DNA of 64,000 bases from a bacterium (GTDB taxonomy: Bacteria > Hinthialibacterota > Hinthialibacteria > OLB16), in contig JAJVIK010000016.1 in the NCBI GenBank assembly GCA_022072055.1, positions 80,191-144,190 on the forward strand, given 5' to 3'. The notes beneath the pieces were generated by a model, which was not told where the DNA came from, searched no databases, and saw only the letters and a list, made by a program, of their open reading frames with translations. Every line of letters begins with the position of its first letter. Within the stretch, counting starts at the first letter, position 1. The position numbers were made by a program, and so were the translations under genes. This document shows, piece by piece, positions 34,087 through 43,296 of the stretch.

Positions 34087-35984
34087 CCTCTTTCGAGCAA
34101 CCCTTCCACTCCGATTCCATCCCACTCCGGCACCCATTCATCCGCGCCGATCGCAAATCTCCTGATATGATGGTTTGACTGTATCGCCGACGGACGGTCC
34201 ACGATGAACACTTGCGCCTTGGCGCGGCTGATGGCAACATTCCAAATTCGGGAGGCATCCCTGCTTCCCGTCAGGAAACCTTCCATCGAATCAACTGGAT
34301 CCAGGACAACCACAAGGGCTTCGCTGCCCTGGCAACGATGAACTGTGCTGACCTCCACACTGGGTGTCCCGCTTAGGAAATGGCGAAGGTAGTAGGACTG
34401 CATTCGGAAGGGCGAGATGACCAGGATGCGCTCGTCGTGGCCTAACAGGGGACGGATCCCATGCACAATTCCCGCTGTGATCCGCGCGGCCCTCAAATCT
34501 CCCTTTGAACCTTGGATGGTGAACGGACGGCTTGGGGGGGTGATCCACGCTGGGGGTTGGGCGCTGGACTTATTTACAACAACCCGCGGTTTTACCGGCC
34601 AGGGCGGAGGCCAACAGGGCAGTGGAGGATTGCCGACCACATTGAGGTCACCATCGTAGAAGGACTGTGCGATGAAGTCGCACAGGCTTTCATTCATACG
34701 GCTCTGCTCGTTTAGACGCACCATGATCCCCATATCGAAGAGCCGATGTACTCGATTATTCGCGGATTCGTTTTCAATCCCCACTAGATCAAACACAGTC
34801 CTCTCGAACAAGAGACGGATATCAGCCTTCACTTGATGGGGGGCAAATTTGGGGACCGAGCAGAAGGGACGCAGCTGCATGGGGTCCCCCACGAACAGCC
34901 ACTGTTTGGATTGGAGCCCCAGGAGGAATGCAATCATGGGAAGCGCAACGAGGGAGGCTTCATCTAGAATGACCAGGTCCCACTCTTCATCCCAAAGCGT
35001 GTTCCGAGCTAGAAGACTGGCAAGAGTAGTGGCGGCAAGTCTCGCCTCTGGCAAGAGATGCTCGAGGAGGGAGTTACGCTCAATTCCCAACTGGTGGAAC
35101 TGCACCTTCGTGGCGGCGGCATCGGACTCGAACGGTAAGTCCTGATCAGCAGCCCCTGGAAAGTCAGCCCGTTCCGCCTTCTTCTGGTCGATCTTACAGG
35201 CGATCTCATCCAAGCACATTTGGAAACGAAGAAGATGCCTGCGTCCAGGAAAGTCAAACTCGGGATGCTGCGGGTACCCCAGACGAAGGATGGTTCCCTC
35301 GGGAAGAGTATGGCCGCTGCTTCGCGCGGCATTGTCGGTTTCGAGAACTAGGAGGTCGACTGAACGGTTAGTGGGCCCCACCGCCAGTACCTTGCGTCCA
35401 TCCAGAATATGGGCGAGAGCAATGGCGCCAACTGTGAAAGTCTTGCCGGTTCCCGGTGGTCCCCAGATCAGGCCGATCTGCTTTCGGGCCACTGAAGATG
35501 CCTGTCGCTGGCGTTCCCTTAAAGTCCCAACATGGTCGGTCAGGGCCGGGATCACAACGTGTCCTGCCGAAGAATCCGGCCATGTGCTCCTTCCGACTGA
35601 CTCGTAGAGTACAGGCAGTCCGCGCAGCCCCTTCGACCATTCCAGCAGACCTTTCAGGTAATCTGGCGGGAAGACAAGCAGCTCATCGCCAACGACCAAG
35701 TCTCTGCCGCTGGCCTTCTTGATGACAAGGCACTGGTCGGTTTCGTTGACCCGGAGAAGTTGGCCGCTGAAGAGGATCTTTTTGTTGGCGGTATCCTTGA
35801 TGACACAGTCGCCCTCGAGATAACGAGGATCAGGAAGGTTGTCCTCGCTGCCCTTTCGTTTCGGGAAAGCACGGATGATCCGTGCGGATGTCTCGGTTTC
35901 GACTCCGGCTACCACCATCTTGAAAGGCTTGAGGGAGGCGCGCTGAACCGCTCGGATGGCCTCACGGAATCGATCAATGTTCAT
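34071..35984 (-). CDS. UPF1-like superfamily 1 helicase (CARF-associated)
   Basis: A 637-residue SF1B-type helicase. Walker A GPPGTGKT is at 175-182, Walker B LVILDEAS at 337-344, motif III GDPMQLRP at 366-373. Late motifs are STVHRCQGSEALVVV (V) and NVAISRAKAQVFIV (VI). The N-terminal about 150 residues contain a small beta-barrel-like domain (GQLLRVNETDQCLVIKK, VVGDELLVF) as in UPF1/IGHMBP2 relatives. ATG 35984 overlaps the stop of the upstream CARF-like gene by 11 nt, so the two are translationally coupled, which argues for a working pair. Predicted to unwind or clear nucleic acid when signalled. No nuclease domain is visible. Confidence 0.85.
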   Translation of the reverse strand: MNIDRFREAIRAVQRASLKPFKMVVAGVETETSARIIRAFPKRKGSEDNLPDPRYLEGDCVIKDTANKKILFSGQLLRVNETDQCLVIKKASGRDLVVGDELLVFPPDYLKGLLEWSKGLRGLPVLYESVGRSTWPDSSAGHVVIPALTDHVGTLRERQRQASSVARKQIGLIWGPPGTGKTFTVGAIALAHILDGRKVLAVGPTNRSVDLLVLETDNAARSSGHTLPEGTILRLGYPQHPEFDFPGRRHLLRFQMCLDEIACKIDQKKAERADFPGAADQDLPFESDAAATKVQFHQLGIERNSLLEHLLPEARLAATTLASLLARNTLWDEEWDLVILDEASLVALPMIAFLLGLQSKQWLFVGDPMQLRPFCSVPKFAPHQVKADIRLLFERTVFDLVGIENESANNRVHRLFDMGIMVRLNEQSRMNESLCDFIAQSFYDGDLNVVGNPPLPCWPPPWPVKPRVVVNKSSAQPPAWITPPSRPFTIQGSKGDLRAARITAGIVHGIRPLLGHDERILVISPFRMQSYYLRHFLSGTPSVEVSTVHRCQGSEALVVVLDPVDSMEGFLTGSRDASRIWNVAISRAKAQVFIVDRPSAIQSNHHIRRFAIGADEWVPEWDGIGVEGLLERGQSAL

Positions 35985-37059
35985 AGGAGTCAAGAATATG
36001 TAATAGGGCGTGGACGAAGCATACTGCCTCTTTAGTCAAATCATCAGGAAGGTTGGACAGGAAAATCCTGAACAACCTCGGGCTCGCAGGTCTCCGCTGC
36101 CCCACGGCCATTGTTATCGCGCAGAGAGCAGCTAGCTCGCGTTGTCCGCTCCTTCGAGCGGTCTCCCCGAGGGTGGCCAAGACAGCCATCCGTCCTTTGG
36201 GAGAGCTCAAAAGAGTTTTTCCGTGAGCCAAGTTCTTATGGGGGTCAGCCCCCCCCTCGGTTCGGAGCAGCTTGCGAAGCTGGGATAAAGCCACCCCATA
36301 GCCGGCGGTGGCCAATGCATCAACGACTTTGAGGGACAAGAAACACTGAAGATCCTTGGGACCGGCGAATCCCTTATCGAGGATGCTCTTGAGAGTCCGC
36401 GCCGCGCTATTCCAGGCGCCAGCGGCAATAAGTGCCACCGCCTGATTTCGCAGGTCCTGGCCGCAGAGCAGGAGCGCGCTGGGGAGTTGAACATATCGAG
36501 TGGTGAAGATCAGATGTTTGTGGACCGGGTGCGCCTGCCCTTCAAGATACACTTGCCGGAAGTCCCGCGCCGCAGCAATGGCCCCTAAGGCCGCAGCCGT
36601 GGCTTTGCGTCCGCTGGTGACATCCACCACCACCGAATGCGGCGGCGGTTCGCCAGCCACAATGTAATACGAGTGAATGACATCCATGACCTTCACTGAT
36701 TCGGTTCCATCCCCGATGAAGGCCTTCTCTGTGTTACCGATGGACTCGCCATGCAGAACCAAAACTTTCGGGACAAGGAACTCTGTTTCAGAAGAGTAGA
36801 GGAGGATGGCTCTCTCGTGAGGAGTCGCGGTGAGTGCCAGCGCTGGTGAATACGGCTGTGTGCCAATCGTAACAAAGAGGATCTTGGCAGTTGGACGATT
36901 CTTGGCCTCTTGTTGGTGAATATTGCGGAGTAGGGGAAAGACCTCGTGCTCATAGAACCGTTCGGGAGTCCCGGCCCGTTTCCGGATCGCGGAAAGCTCA
37001 TCCCATTTTCTTTGGAGAAGCCCAGCGCCCGACTCTAATGGATACTCGGATTGTGCCAT
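35974..37059 (-). CDS. CARF-domain protein (Csm6/TIGR02710-like sensor)
   Basis: 361 residues. Two motifs of the CRISPR-associated Rossmann fold are plain: FVTIGTQPYSPALAL (62-76) and VVVDVTSGRKATAAALGAIA (143-162). These form the usual ligand pocket for cyclic oligoadenylates in Csm6, Csx1 and Can1-type proteins. The C-terminal half (about 190-361) is helical with no HEPN R-x4-6-H motif, so it is probably not itself an RNase. ATG 37059 directly abuts the right direct repeat, and the GAGGGGGGG ribosome site lies in the repeat. It sits 8 nt beyond the stop of the beta-propeller gene and may be co-transcribed with it. No type III CRISPR genes are in the window, so a non-CRISPR signal source is implied. 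Confidence 0.78.
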   Translation of the reverse strand: MAQSEYPLESGAGLLQRKWDELSAIRKRAGTPERFYEHEVFPLLRNIHQQEAKNRPTAKILFVTIGTQPYSPALALTATPHERAILLYSSETEFLVPKVLVLHGESIGNTEKAFIGDGTESVKVMDVIHSYYIVAGEPPPHSVVVDVTSGRKATAAALGAIAAARDFRQVYLEGQAHPVHKHLIFTTRYVQLPSALLLCGQDLRNQAVALIAAGAWNSAARTLKSILDKGFAGPKDLQCFLSLKVVDALATAGYGVALSQLRKLLRTEGGADPHKNLAHGKTLLSSPKGRMAVLATLGETARRSGQRELAALCAITMAVGQRRPASPRLFRIFLSNLPDDLTKEAVCFVHALLHILDSYEH

Positions 37060-37369
37060 GCCCCCCCTCACCACCCCTCCCTCAACCAGCTCTCGGGCAA
37101 CTCCGCCACGCACACATCCGGGTTGCCGCGACGGGTTGAGGTGAAGACCACCTTGCTTCCCTCTTTGTTCCAGCCCACGTGCGGATGGGCGCCGTGGCCG
37201 TAGGTGCGGTGGTTCTGGGTCAGGATCCGCGCGCGCGCGGTCTTGCCACTGAAAATGCCGATATCCCCATGCCAGTTGTCAGCCGCCGCGAAGCGTCCGC
37301 AGGGAGAACCCGCGCAATGCCACCAGTTGTACTTGGAGACCTCCGCCGGGGTCCCGGTGGGCCACCAAC
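37060..37369. repeat. Right 310-bp direct repeat bounding the second defence block
   Basis: The intact copy, forming the 3' end of the beta-propeller gene at 37068-38294. Its left edge is the base next to the CARF gene's start codon. Partner of 30993-31302. Confidence 0.92.
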
Positions 37370-38294
37370 AACCCGCCCCGATGATCCGCGCGATCCCGGT
37401 GTCGAGGTCGATCTCCTTGACATGCGCCTCTTCCTCGTGCCCATCCCGGTTGATCCCGCTGCAGAAGAGCACCCGGTTCTCCGTCCACCAGCACTCATGC
37501 GTGACCAGCTCGCCATCGAGTTGGGGATAGATCGGCCACGGCGCTTTCCCGGAGGAATCGACCAGATACATCCGCGCGGCGACCTCGCCCGCTTGGACAT
37601 CCTTGGCGCGGTCGCTCACCCGTCCCCCATGCGCGAACAGAACCAGGTCGGGATCCTCCCAGCTGGCCTGGAGGTGGGTCACAACAACCTCGAAGGCGGC
37701 GAGTGTTTTCACCGCGCCGTCTGCCTTGTTCATGAGAACAATTTCGGAACCGTTCGAGCCGCGCAGGGTGAACCCGCTGACCAGGGCCGTGCCATCGCTG
37801 TTGTCGTTGAGGCCGAGGGAGCTCGCCGCGCGCTCCGGGAGCTTCCCGATCAGGGTCTCCTCGATCCGGACCGTGGAGGGTTTGTCCCCGGAGCCGATCT
37901 TGATTTCCGGTTTCCAGGAATAGGCCGCCTGGTCATGGATCACATAGATGCGACTGTCGCGTCGTCCCGCGCAAGGGTCCCCCGCGATGGCCTGCCCTGG
38001 GCGCTGGAGGCGAACCAGTTCGCCGGTGGCCTCCAGGTATCCGAAGATCTCGCTCGCGCCGCCGCGCTGGGTCCTGAAGATCAGGAGCGAGCCATCCGCG
38101 AGCCACGAGCGTTGATGGAAATAGAGGTTGAGGTCCTCGGCGGAGTTTCCGGTGATGAGGGTGAGCTTCGCGCCGGAGGTCGGGTCGGTGACCACCTCGC
38201 GCTCGCTGGGGAAGACCTCGCAATCCCAGCTTTCGGCGTGGGAGATGCGGGGGATGAGGAGAAGAATTAGCGTGGGAAGCAGGAGTGTTTTCAT
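37068..38294 (-). CDS. Secreted oligogalacturonate-lyase-like beta-propeller protein
   Basis: A 408-residue exported protein. The signal peptide (MKTLLLPTLILLLIPRISHA) is followed by repeated PD40-type propeller blades: LNLYFHQRSWLADGSLLIFR, DRAKDVQAGEVAARMYLVD and HPHVGWNKEGSKVVFTSTRR. Conserved His and Gly positions (NHRTYGHGAHPHVGWN) resemble the metal site of oligogalacturonate lyases, which cleave pectin-derived disaccharides; some relatives are only binding propellers. The last 100 codons are duplicated at 31001-31302. Here the gene is complete, suggesting an element inserted at its 3' end. Confidence 0.75.
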   Translation of the reverse strand: MKTLLLPTLILLLIPRISHAESWDCEVFPSEREVVTDPTSGAKLTLITGNSAEDLNLYFHQRSWLADGSLLIFRTQRGGASEIFGYLEATGELVRLQRPGQAIAGDPCAGRRDSRIYVIHDQAAYSWKPEIKIGSGDKPSTVRIEETLIGKLPERAASSLGLNDNSDGTALVSGFTLRGSNGSEIVLMNKADGAVKTLAAFEVVVTHLQASWEDPDLVLFAHGGRVSDRAKDVQAGEVAARMYLVDSSGKAPWPIYPQLDGELVTHECWWTENRVLFCSGINRDGHEEEAHVKEIDLDTGIARIIGAGCWWPTGTPAEVSKYNWWHCAGSPCGRFAAADNWHGDIGIFSGKTARARILTQNHRTYGHGAHPHVGWNKEGSKVVFTSTRRGNPDVCVAELPESWLREGW

Positions 38295-38375
38295 TGGATG
38301 GGGTCCTATATCCGATTGGTTGCCATGGGTCCGTCACGATCCCTGCCCTACCGGCTCGGCCAACGGACAGAGCTG

Positions 38376-38621
38376 TTAGCAGCTTGGCGCTTCATCTCCC
38401 TCGCGGGGAGGGCGGTCCTTCACCTTCAAGAGGATCCTTCGATAGCGAGGAAGACTTGCACGTCTGGCTCGCTCCTCAAGATACTCCTCTGTCTTAATCG
38501 CGGAAATCTTCTCAGCGATTGCGGAGATAAAAAGCTGGTTCAGCGAGGTGTCTTCCTCCTTGGCGATATCACGCGCCATGTTCATCAGAGAATCAGGAAG
38601 ACGAAGGGCATACTTGCTCAT
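38376..38621 (-). CDS. Ribbon-helix-helix-type antitoxin
   Basis: 81 residues: SKYALRLPDSLMNMARDIAK (strand then helix) followed by SLNQLFISAIAEKISAIKTE (second helix), the pattern of Arc/CopG/HicB-like antitoxins, then a basic, Pro-rich tail for toxin binding. GTG 38633 is possible, but GGAGGTG lies 9 nt ahead of ATG 38621, so the latter is taken; the GTG is part of the ribosome site. It follows the PIN-toxin gene with an 8-nt gap. The toxin-first order is unusual but known. Confidence 0.8.
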   Translation of the reverse strand: MSKYALRLPDSLMNMARDIAKEEDTSLNQLFISAIAEKISAIKTEEYLEERARRASLPRYRRILLKVKDRPPREGDEAPSC

Positions 38622-38629
38622 GGGGACTT

Positions 38630-39052
38630 TCACCTCCGTATAATCTTCCAGAATTCCTTTGGCCTCTCAAGGCCTATGCCAAACCTCGCACGAGCTGGAA
38701 GTAAGTCCCGGATGTTGAAGCTGACGATGCAGTCCGCGGCCCCTGCCACCGCAAGTTCGAGGAGCATGTCGTCCTTTGGGTCGCGAAGCATCGGCCTCCA
38801 TAGGAAAAACGGAGTCACGGGGACGGAAAACTTCGTAAGAACGTCCACAAAGGCGTCTACTTCATCGAGGGTCAGTCCCGTCTCGACAAGGGTGTCATTC
38901 CGCTTGAGAACGGACTCGTATTCCAAGAGGAGAGGGACGGAAACAAGCATGTCAAATAGACCCATCGGGATGGCCCTCAAAATCTGATGCGAGGCTCCCG
39001 CGCTTGAGAGGAGTCCTGCCAGGATCACATTGGTGTCAAGGACGGCTCTCAT
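38630..39052 (-). CDS. PIN-domain toxin (COG1569-like)
   Basis: A 140-residue PIN-fold ribonuclease. MRAVLDTNVILAGLLSS carries the first catalytic Asp (residue 6), a mid-protein Glu lies in LLEYESVL, and DPKDDMLLELAVAGAADCIV with SFNIRDL supplies the later acidic residues of the Mg-binding site. Partner of the ribbon-helix-helix antitoxin downstream. A near-perfect 20-bp palindrome (39049-39068) overlaps the start codon and should be the antitoxin's operator, giving autorepression. No ribosome site is visible ahead of ATG 39052. Confidence 0.85.
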   Translation of the reverse strand: MRAVLDTNVILAGLLSSAGASHQILRAIPMGLFDMLVSVPLLLEYESVLKRNDTLVETGLTLDEVDAFVDVLTKFSVPVTPFFLWRPMLRDPKDDMLLELAVAGAADCIVSFNIRDLLPARARFGIGLERPKEFWKIIRR

Positions 39053-39068
39053 ATCATATATGATATCA
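39049..39068. promoter_or_regulatory. Palindromic operator of the PIN toxin-antitoxin operon
   Basis: TCATATCATATATGATATCA: the central 16 nt (39051-39066) are a perfect palindrome, and only one base pair is mismatched over 20 nt. It overlaps the toxin's ATG, so binding of the ribbon-helix-helix antitoxin would block both transcription and start-site access. Confidence 0.6.
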
Positions 39069-39169
39069 CAACTGAAGACCCAAGGAAGGTGCCGGCCCGT
39101 TCCCTATGGCGGACAGGATGGTATCATCTCGGATGAATGGCATTGAGTCCCCACACCCTGGAGCCTTCC

Positions 39170-39811
39170 ATGAGCGGTGATTTCCCCAACACGCCAACTC
39201 ACCGGGACCCGGATGACGATCCGGGCGTCCCCACCCCGATTGACCTGCCGAGGATTGAGCGCGCGGTGCGGGAGATCCTGATCGCGGTGGGCGAGAATCC
39301 CGACCGCGAGGGGCTTAAGAAGACCCCCCATCGGGTGGCCAAGATGTTTGCCGAGGTCTTCAGCGGCCTGTACCAGGACCCGGACGCGGTCTTCGCCACC
39401 TCCTTCGAGGAGAAATACAACGAGATGGTCCTGCTCAAGGACATCCCGCTGCACTCCATGTGCGAACACCATCTGCTCCCGTTCATCGGGATGGCGCATG
39501 TGGCCTACATCCCCAATGGTCGAGTGGCCGGGTTGTCCAAGCTCGCGCGCGTGGTGGACCACTTCGCCAAGCGTCCCCAAGTGCAGGAGCGTCTCACCGA
39601 GCAGATCGCCGATTTCATCGAGTCGCGGCTGGAGACCAAGGGGGTGGCGGTGATCATCGAGGCGACCCACTCCTGCATGACCATCCGCGGGGTGCGCAAA
39701 CCCGGCGCGCGCATGGTCACCTCGGCGATGCGCGGGTTCTTTCTCAAGGATCCACGGTCGCGTCACGAGGTCCTGTCCCTCATTCACGGCGAGCGGAACC
39801 CGTTCCTGTGA
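39170..39811 (+). CDS. folE: GTP cyclohydrolase I
   Basis: A 213-residue enzyme converting GTP to 7,8-dihydroneopterin triphosphate, the first step of folate/pterin synthesis. The zinc ligands Cys98 and His101 are in [12 protein letters not shown], and [20 protein letters not shown] with [12 protein letters not shown] is the family signature. [20 protein letters not shown] holds the third zinc Cys. Start: ATG 39170 with GGAG 8 nt upstream is preferred; ATG 39137 adds 11 residues but has no ribosome site. The first 25 residues are Asp/Pro-rich. Its 3' end overlaps the convergent glycosyltransferase gene by 32 nt. Confidence 0.95.
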   Translation: MSGDFPNTPTHRDPDDDPGVPTPIDLPRIERAVREILIAVGENPDREGLKKTPHRVAKMFAEVFSGLYQDPDAVFATSFEEKYNEMVLLKDIPLHSMCEHHLLPFIGMAHVAYIPNGRVAGLSKLARVVDHFAKRPQVQERLTEQIADFIESRLETKGVAVIIEATHSCMTIRGVRKPGARMVTSAMRGFFLKDPRSRHEVLSLIHGERNPFL

Positions 39812-42146
39812 GCTCGGCGGGGATGCCGAGGAGCTGACTCTCCACCTTCTCCCCTGTTCGCGGATCGAGGGTACCAAGAATCAGAACCCATTTCTTGCCG
39901 AGAAAAGTTTCGGGAAGCTTGGCCGGAAGCGTGTATGCGGCGCGTTCTCCGGGGGCGAGTGTCGCGGGGGGTCGTCCCAACGCGGAGTAAGGGAGCTTCA
40001 GTCGGATCACGTGGCCGCTGGATGGCTCGCCCAATGAAACCTCGAAGTGACGCGCTGGGGGGCGCCGGTCGGTTCCCTCCCAAAGGACCAGGACAGTGTG
40101 ATCCTCGGTGATCCTTGCTCCCACCCAGCTCCCCCCTTCGCGAAAGGGGATTGCGGCCGGAACTTGCGGCGGAACCCGACCCTCGAGGAGCTCCCTGGAG
40201 GCGCCATCCGGACTCACCTCAGCCCCAACTCCCTGGAAAGTGAACGGCGCCCCCTCGGAGTCGGACAGGTTTTCGACCTCATAGAACGGAAGGTCCCGGA
40301 GATGGCTGCCGAGTCGAGCGGGACGTTCGAGTTTGACCGAGAGCTCGGTGGGGCCGGGCGGGAAATCCTCCGGTAAACGAACTGTCCAGCGGTCCAGAAC
40401 TCGCTCTCCAGGCGCCCATTCCGTGAACCGTCTCAGGCCGCCCCAAGGGAAGTGATCCAGCAAGAGGCGACTTGCCGCCGCGCCGTGTTCAAATCGATCC
40501 ATCCGCGCGGCGATGCAACCCGCGAAGCCAGGAGTGCGCCGGCATTCCCAGAAAAGGCTCAAGGTCACCCAATCCCCCGGCTTCACCGTGGGGGGATCGA
40601 TCCCATACGAGAGTAGGGTGAGGTCCTCGCCAAAGGGGACGCGCGCCGGAATGGGCGCGGCCTCTTCCTGAAATCCAGGATTCTCCAGGGGGCTGGGAGT
40701 CTTCTCCTCGGGCTTGTGGGCATGGGCGCGGTAGAGCGAGTGTCCCTCCACGCGGTGATACAACTCGAAACGATTGCTCAGAATCCTCCGGACCGAGGGA
40801 TTGATCCGGCTGTCCTCGGTTTCAATCAACCATATCTCGGGATGCGTTTCGAGGACCTCGTTGAGGAGCTCGGGATCTTGCGGCAGAAGTCTCGGCCGCT
40901 CTTGCGCCGGTAGGTTCCGGAGATAGAACGAGGTTTCAATTCGGGGGTAGGGTGCGTTGCGGCCATTGTCGGCGACAAGCATCGGGCAGGGGTTGGGATT
41001 CTCAAGAATCGGACGAACCAACGGCAGCCACACATCCCCCTTGGGAGGGCCCTGGGTCGGCCAAACAAGAACGAGGAGGGCGATCGCGGCGATCGCGCGC
41101 GCCGCAGCGCCTTTTCCGGATCGATCCAGGCGAGTGAAGAGGCGCTCCATCCCGGATGCCGCGAGAGCAAGGTAAACCGGGCATGCGAAGATGAAGTATC
41201 GCGGCGCGAAAAAGGTCTCCTTGGTCGCGAGGACCGCGAGGATCGACGCGGTGGGAACCACAAGCCAGGACAGTGAGAAGAAGAACAGGGTGGACGACTG
41301 AAACATCAACCTCACAAGGCCCGCAAGCGCGGCCACCGGGACCAGAAAACCCGCGATGGCCGGCTTGGGACCGAGCGGTTCGAGCAGTTCATTCCAAAGC
41401 AGGCCGTATGAAAGGTCGCTCCACCGGAAGGGGGATTCGACTTGAGAGTCCGCCTCGGCCCGTCCCAAAAGGATCAGGAGCTGGGGAAGGTACAGGAGGG
41501 ACACCGCGAGCAGCGCGGCCAGTGTGGGAAGGACTCGCCGCCCTCTTCCAGCATCCCCGGATTCCGTGTGTTGCATGCTCCAGAGGAGCAACCAGGAGGT
41601 TTCGAGGGCCACAACCAACAGTCCGAAGCTGTGGGTGTACAGAACCAGCAGCGCCCACACGCCCCAAACAACCAGTCTTCTTGCGCTGGGCTTGGACCTC
41701 CACGCTCCGAGCGCCCAGAGGCTTCCGAGGGTTCCAAGCAGCCAAAGGGAATACATCCTCGCCTCGAGGCTGTAGCGGACCGGAAGAAAGGCGAGGCACA
41801 ACAGGAACGCGGTCCACCACGCCACTTTCTCGTCAAACCAGGCGCGGACCGCGAGCCACCCGACGGGAATCGCAAGCAGGCCCCAGAGCAGCGAGGGGAT
41901 CCAGTAGGCGGGGTCCCAGTCGGTGAGGCGACTGACGAGATGGAGGATCAGGTAATCGAGCGCGGGGGCGTGCTGGGTGACCGTGAGACTCCGGAGAATA
42001 TGCGGGATCGATTTCTCCGCGATTTCAATCGCGGTCATTTCATCCAGCCAGAAGCTCTCGCGCCCGGCATGAAGTCGGACCGCGAGCGCAAGGACAGCCA
42101 AGCCGAACAGGCCGAGGATGGTCCTATGCGAAGAGAGGGCATTCAT
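39780..42146 (-). CDS. GT-C (GT39/ArnT-like) membrane glycosyltransferase
   Basis: 788 residues. The N-terminal half has about 10 membrane segments. The signature [12 protein letters not shown] in the first periplasmic loop carries the DE motif of GT-C enzymes such as ArnT and protein O-mannosyltransferases, which use polyprenyl-phosphate sugars. The C-terminal about 300 residues are soluble and beta-rich ([20 protein letters not shown]), presumably periplasmic. ATG 42146 is chosen over a frame extending to 42227 because [20 protein letters not shown] starts a signal-anchor there, although the ribosome site is weak. Acceptor unknown: lipid A, a glycoprotein or a cell-wall polymer. Confidence 0.8.
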   Translation of the reverse strand: MNALSSHRTILGLFGLAVLALAVRLHAGRESFWLDEMTAIEIAEKSIPHILRSLTVTQHAPALDYLILHLVSRLTDWDPAYWIPSLLWGLLAIPVGWLAVRAWFDEKVAWWTAFLLCLAFLPVRYSLEARMYSLWLLGTLGSLWALGAWRSKPSARRLVVWGVWALLVLYTHSFGLLVVALETSWLLLWSMQHTESGDAGRGRRVLPTLAALLAVSLLYLPQLLILLGRAEADSQVESPFRWSDLSYGLLWNELLEPLGPKPAIAGFLVPVAALAGLVRLMFQSSTLFFFSLSWLVVPTASILAVLATKETFFAPRYFIFACPVYLALAASGMERLFTRLDRSGKGAAARAIAAIALLVLVWPTQGPPKGDVWLPLVRPILENPNPCPMLVADNGRNAPYPRIETSFYLRNLPAQERPRLLPQDPELLNEVLETHPEIWLIETEDSRINPSVRRILSNRFELYHRVEGHSLYRAHAHKPEEKTPSPLENPGFQEEAAPIPARVPFGEDLTLLSYGIDPPTVKPGDWVTLSLFWECRRTPGFAGCIAARMDRFEHGAAASRLLLDHFPWGGLRRFTEWAPGERVLDRWTVRLPEDFPPGPTELSVKLERPARLGSHLRDLPFYEVENLSDSEGAPFTFQGVGAEVSPDGASRELLEGRVPPQVPAAIPFREGGSWVGARITEDHTVLVLWEGTDRRPPARHFEVSLGEPSSGHVIRLKLPYSALGRPPATLAPGERAAYTLPAKLPETFLGKKWVLILGTLDPRTGEKVESQLLGIPAELTGTGSARRE

Positions 42147-42281
42147 GGGGGAGCGACACCAGCAAGACCGTGATTCTCCACTGCTTTGACGCCCGCTGTC
42201 ACGTCTCCCCACGAATGGAGGTGTCAAGGCTATTCCAGATCCTCGGGTGGATGGGTCTCCGGGGCGAGGAATGCGGCCACG

Positions 42282-42650
42282 CTACCTCTTCAAGCGCTCT
42301 TTGTTCTCAGTGATGCGCGACTTGATCAGCTTGCGGACCAGCGCAACGGGCAAAGGCTTCTCCGGCTGAAAGCGGATGGTCCCCTTGCTGGCGTCGTATT
42401 CGGTCAGGTCTTTTTTGTGAGCTGGGATGGTTTTTGCGCTCATGGGGTAAAGGGCGCAGTGGCTCTTGGCCGCGCCGAAAGCCACGAGCATCCGGCCATC
42501 CAAGCGGAAGGCGGGAAGTTGGTAGCTGATGCATTCCTCGGCCTCGGGAGCCGCCGCCTTGATGGTCTTGCGCAACCTCTCCAGCGCCTTGCGCTGAGCT
42601 GGGTCGAGGGGGTCGAGGTACTCATCGATGGTCTTGGGTTTGGGCGGCAT
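42282..42650 (-). CDS. DUF1801 (YdhG/Fra-like) small protein
   Basis: 122 residues matching the DUF1801 fold: TIDEYLDPLDPAQRKALERL, ECISYQLPAFRLDGRMLVAF, LTEYDASKGTIRFQPEKPLP, LVRKLIKSRI. Relatives include the bacterial frataxin-like Fra/YdhG iron chaperones, but most members are uncharacterised. It lies 21 nt downstream of the SRPBCC gene on the same strand, a common pairing in soil bacteria. Confidence 0.88.
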   Translation of the reverse strand: MPPKPKTIDEYLDPLDPAQRKALERLRKTIKAAAPEAEECISYQLPAFRLDGRMLVAFGAAKSHCALYPMSAKTIPAHKKDLTEYDASKGTIRFQPEKPLPVALVRKLIKSRITENKERLKR

Positions 42651-42671
42651 GAGGATTCCTTTTGACGCGAG

Positions 42672-43172
42672 TTACTTGCCACTGAAGATCGCGGCCATCT
42701 TGTCGAGACACTGTTCCATCCCCATCTTGGACAGCTCCATCATCTGCCCCTCCGGCCAGTCGAATTCCGTAACCACAAGTTCAGTCTTGCCGTTGCCCAA
42801 GTCCTTGAAGGTCACCAGGTTGCGTACGTCGCGTGGGAAATCCGGGGGCATGCCGAGTTGAACGGGGTCCACGGTTGTCCCGTTGCTGTCCGACAGATTG
42901 TGGATGTACTCGATCCGCTCCAGCGGAACGATCCGCGCATATCTCCACGCGCTGTACATGTCCTGGCCGCCGAGCCACTCCGGCGCGCGCATGCAGACAA
43001 TCGAGGTTCCCCCCTCGCGGACATCCATTTTCGCGCTCGGCGAGGTGAAGCCCGCCGGACCCCACCAGCGCATCACCAGCTCCGCCTCCGTCCAAGCCCT
43101 CCACAGCGCCTCGGCTGAAACATCAAACACACGAGTAAAGATGAGATCGCGCTTCTTGGGTTCGGGGGTCAT
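42672..43172 (-). CDS. SRPBCC / AHSA1-domain protein
   Basis: A 166-residue START-like fold protein of the AHSA1 (activator of Hsp90 ATPase homologue 1) type. Landmarks: IFTRVFDVSAEALWRAWTEA, RWWGPAGFT, FPRDVRNLVTFKDLGNGKTE and MELSKMGMEQCLDKMAAI. It binds hydrophobic ligands in its family; the specific ligand is unknown. GAGGAG 9 nt ahead of ATG 43172 fixes the start over a longer frame. It forms a probable operon with the DUF1801 gene. Confidence 0.9.
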   Translation of the reverse strand: MTPEPKKRDLIFTRVFDVSAEALWRAWTEAELVMRWWGPAGFTSPSAKMDVREGGTSIVCMRAPEWLGGQDMYSAWRYARIVPLERIEYIHNLSDSNGTTVDPVQLGMPPDFPRDVRNLVTFKDLGNGKTELVVTEFDWPEGQMMELSKMGMEQCLDKMAAIFSGK

Positions 43173-43296
43173 GCGCTCGTCTCCTCGGCCGGATATCCGG
43201 CGAAAACAAGGTCCATGGTCGGTCCAAGCGCCTTCCAGGCAAAGGTTGGAGTTCCCATGGGATCGGGTGCTCACCGAATCTTCGTCCTGTGCGGTC

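Noticed and set aside
30993-37369. Insertion sequence or prophage as the source of the repeat-bounded block
   Set aside because: No transposase, integrase, terminal inverted repeat or phage gene was found; the repeats are gene-derived and far too long for a target-site duplication.
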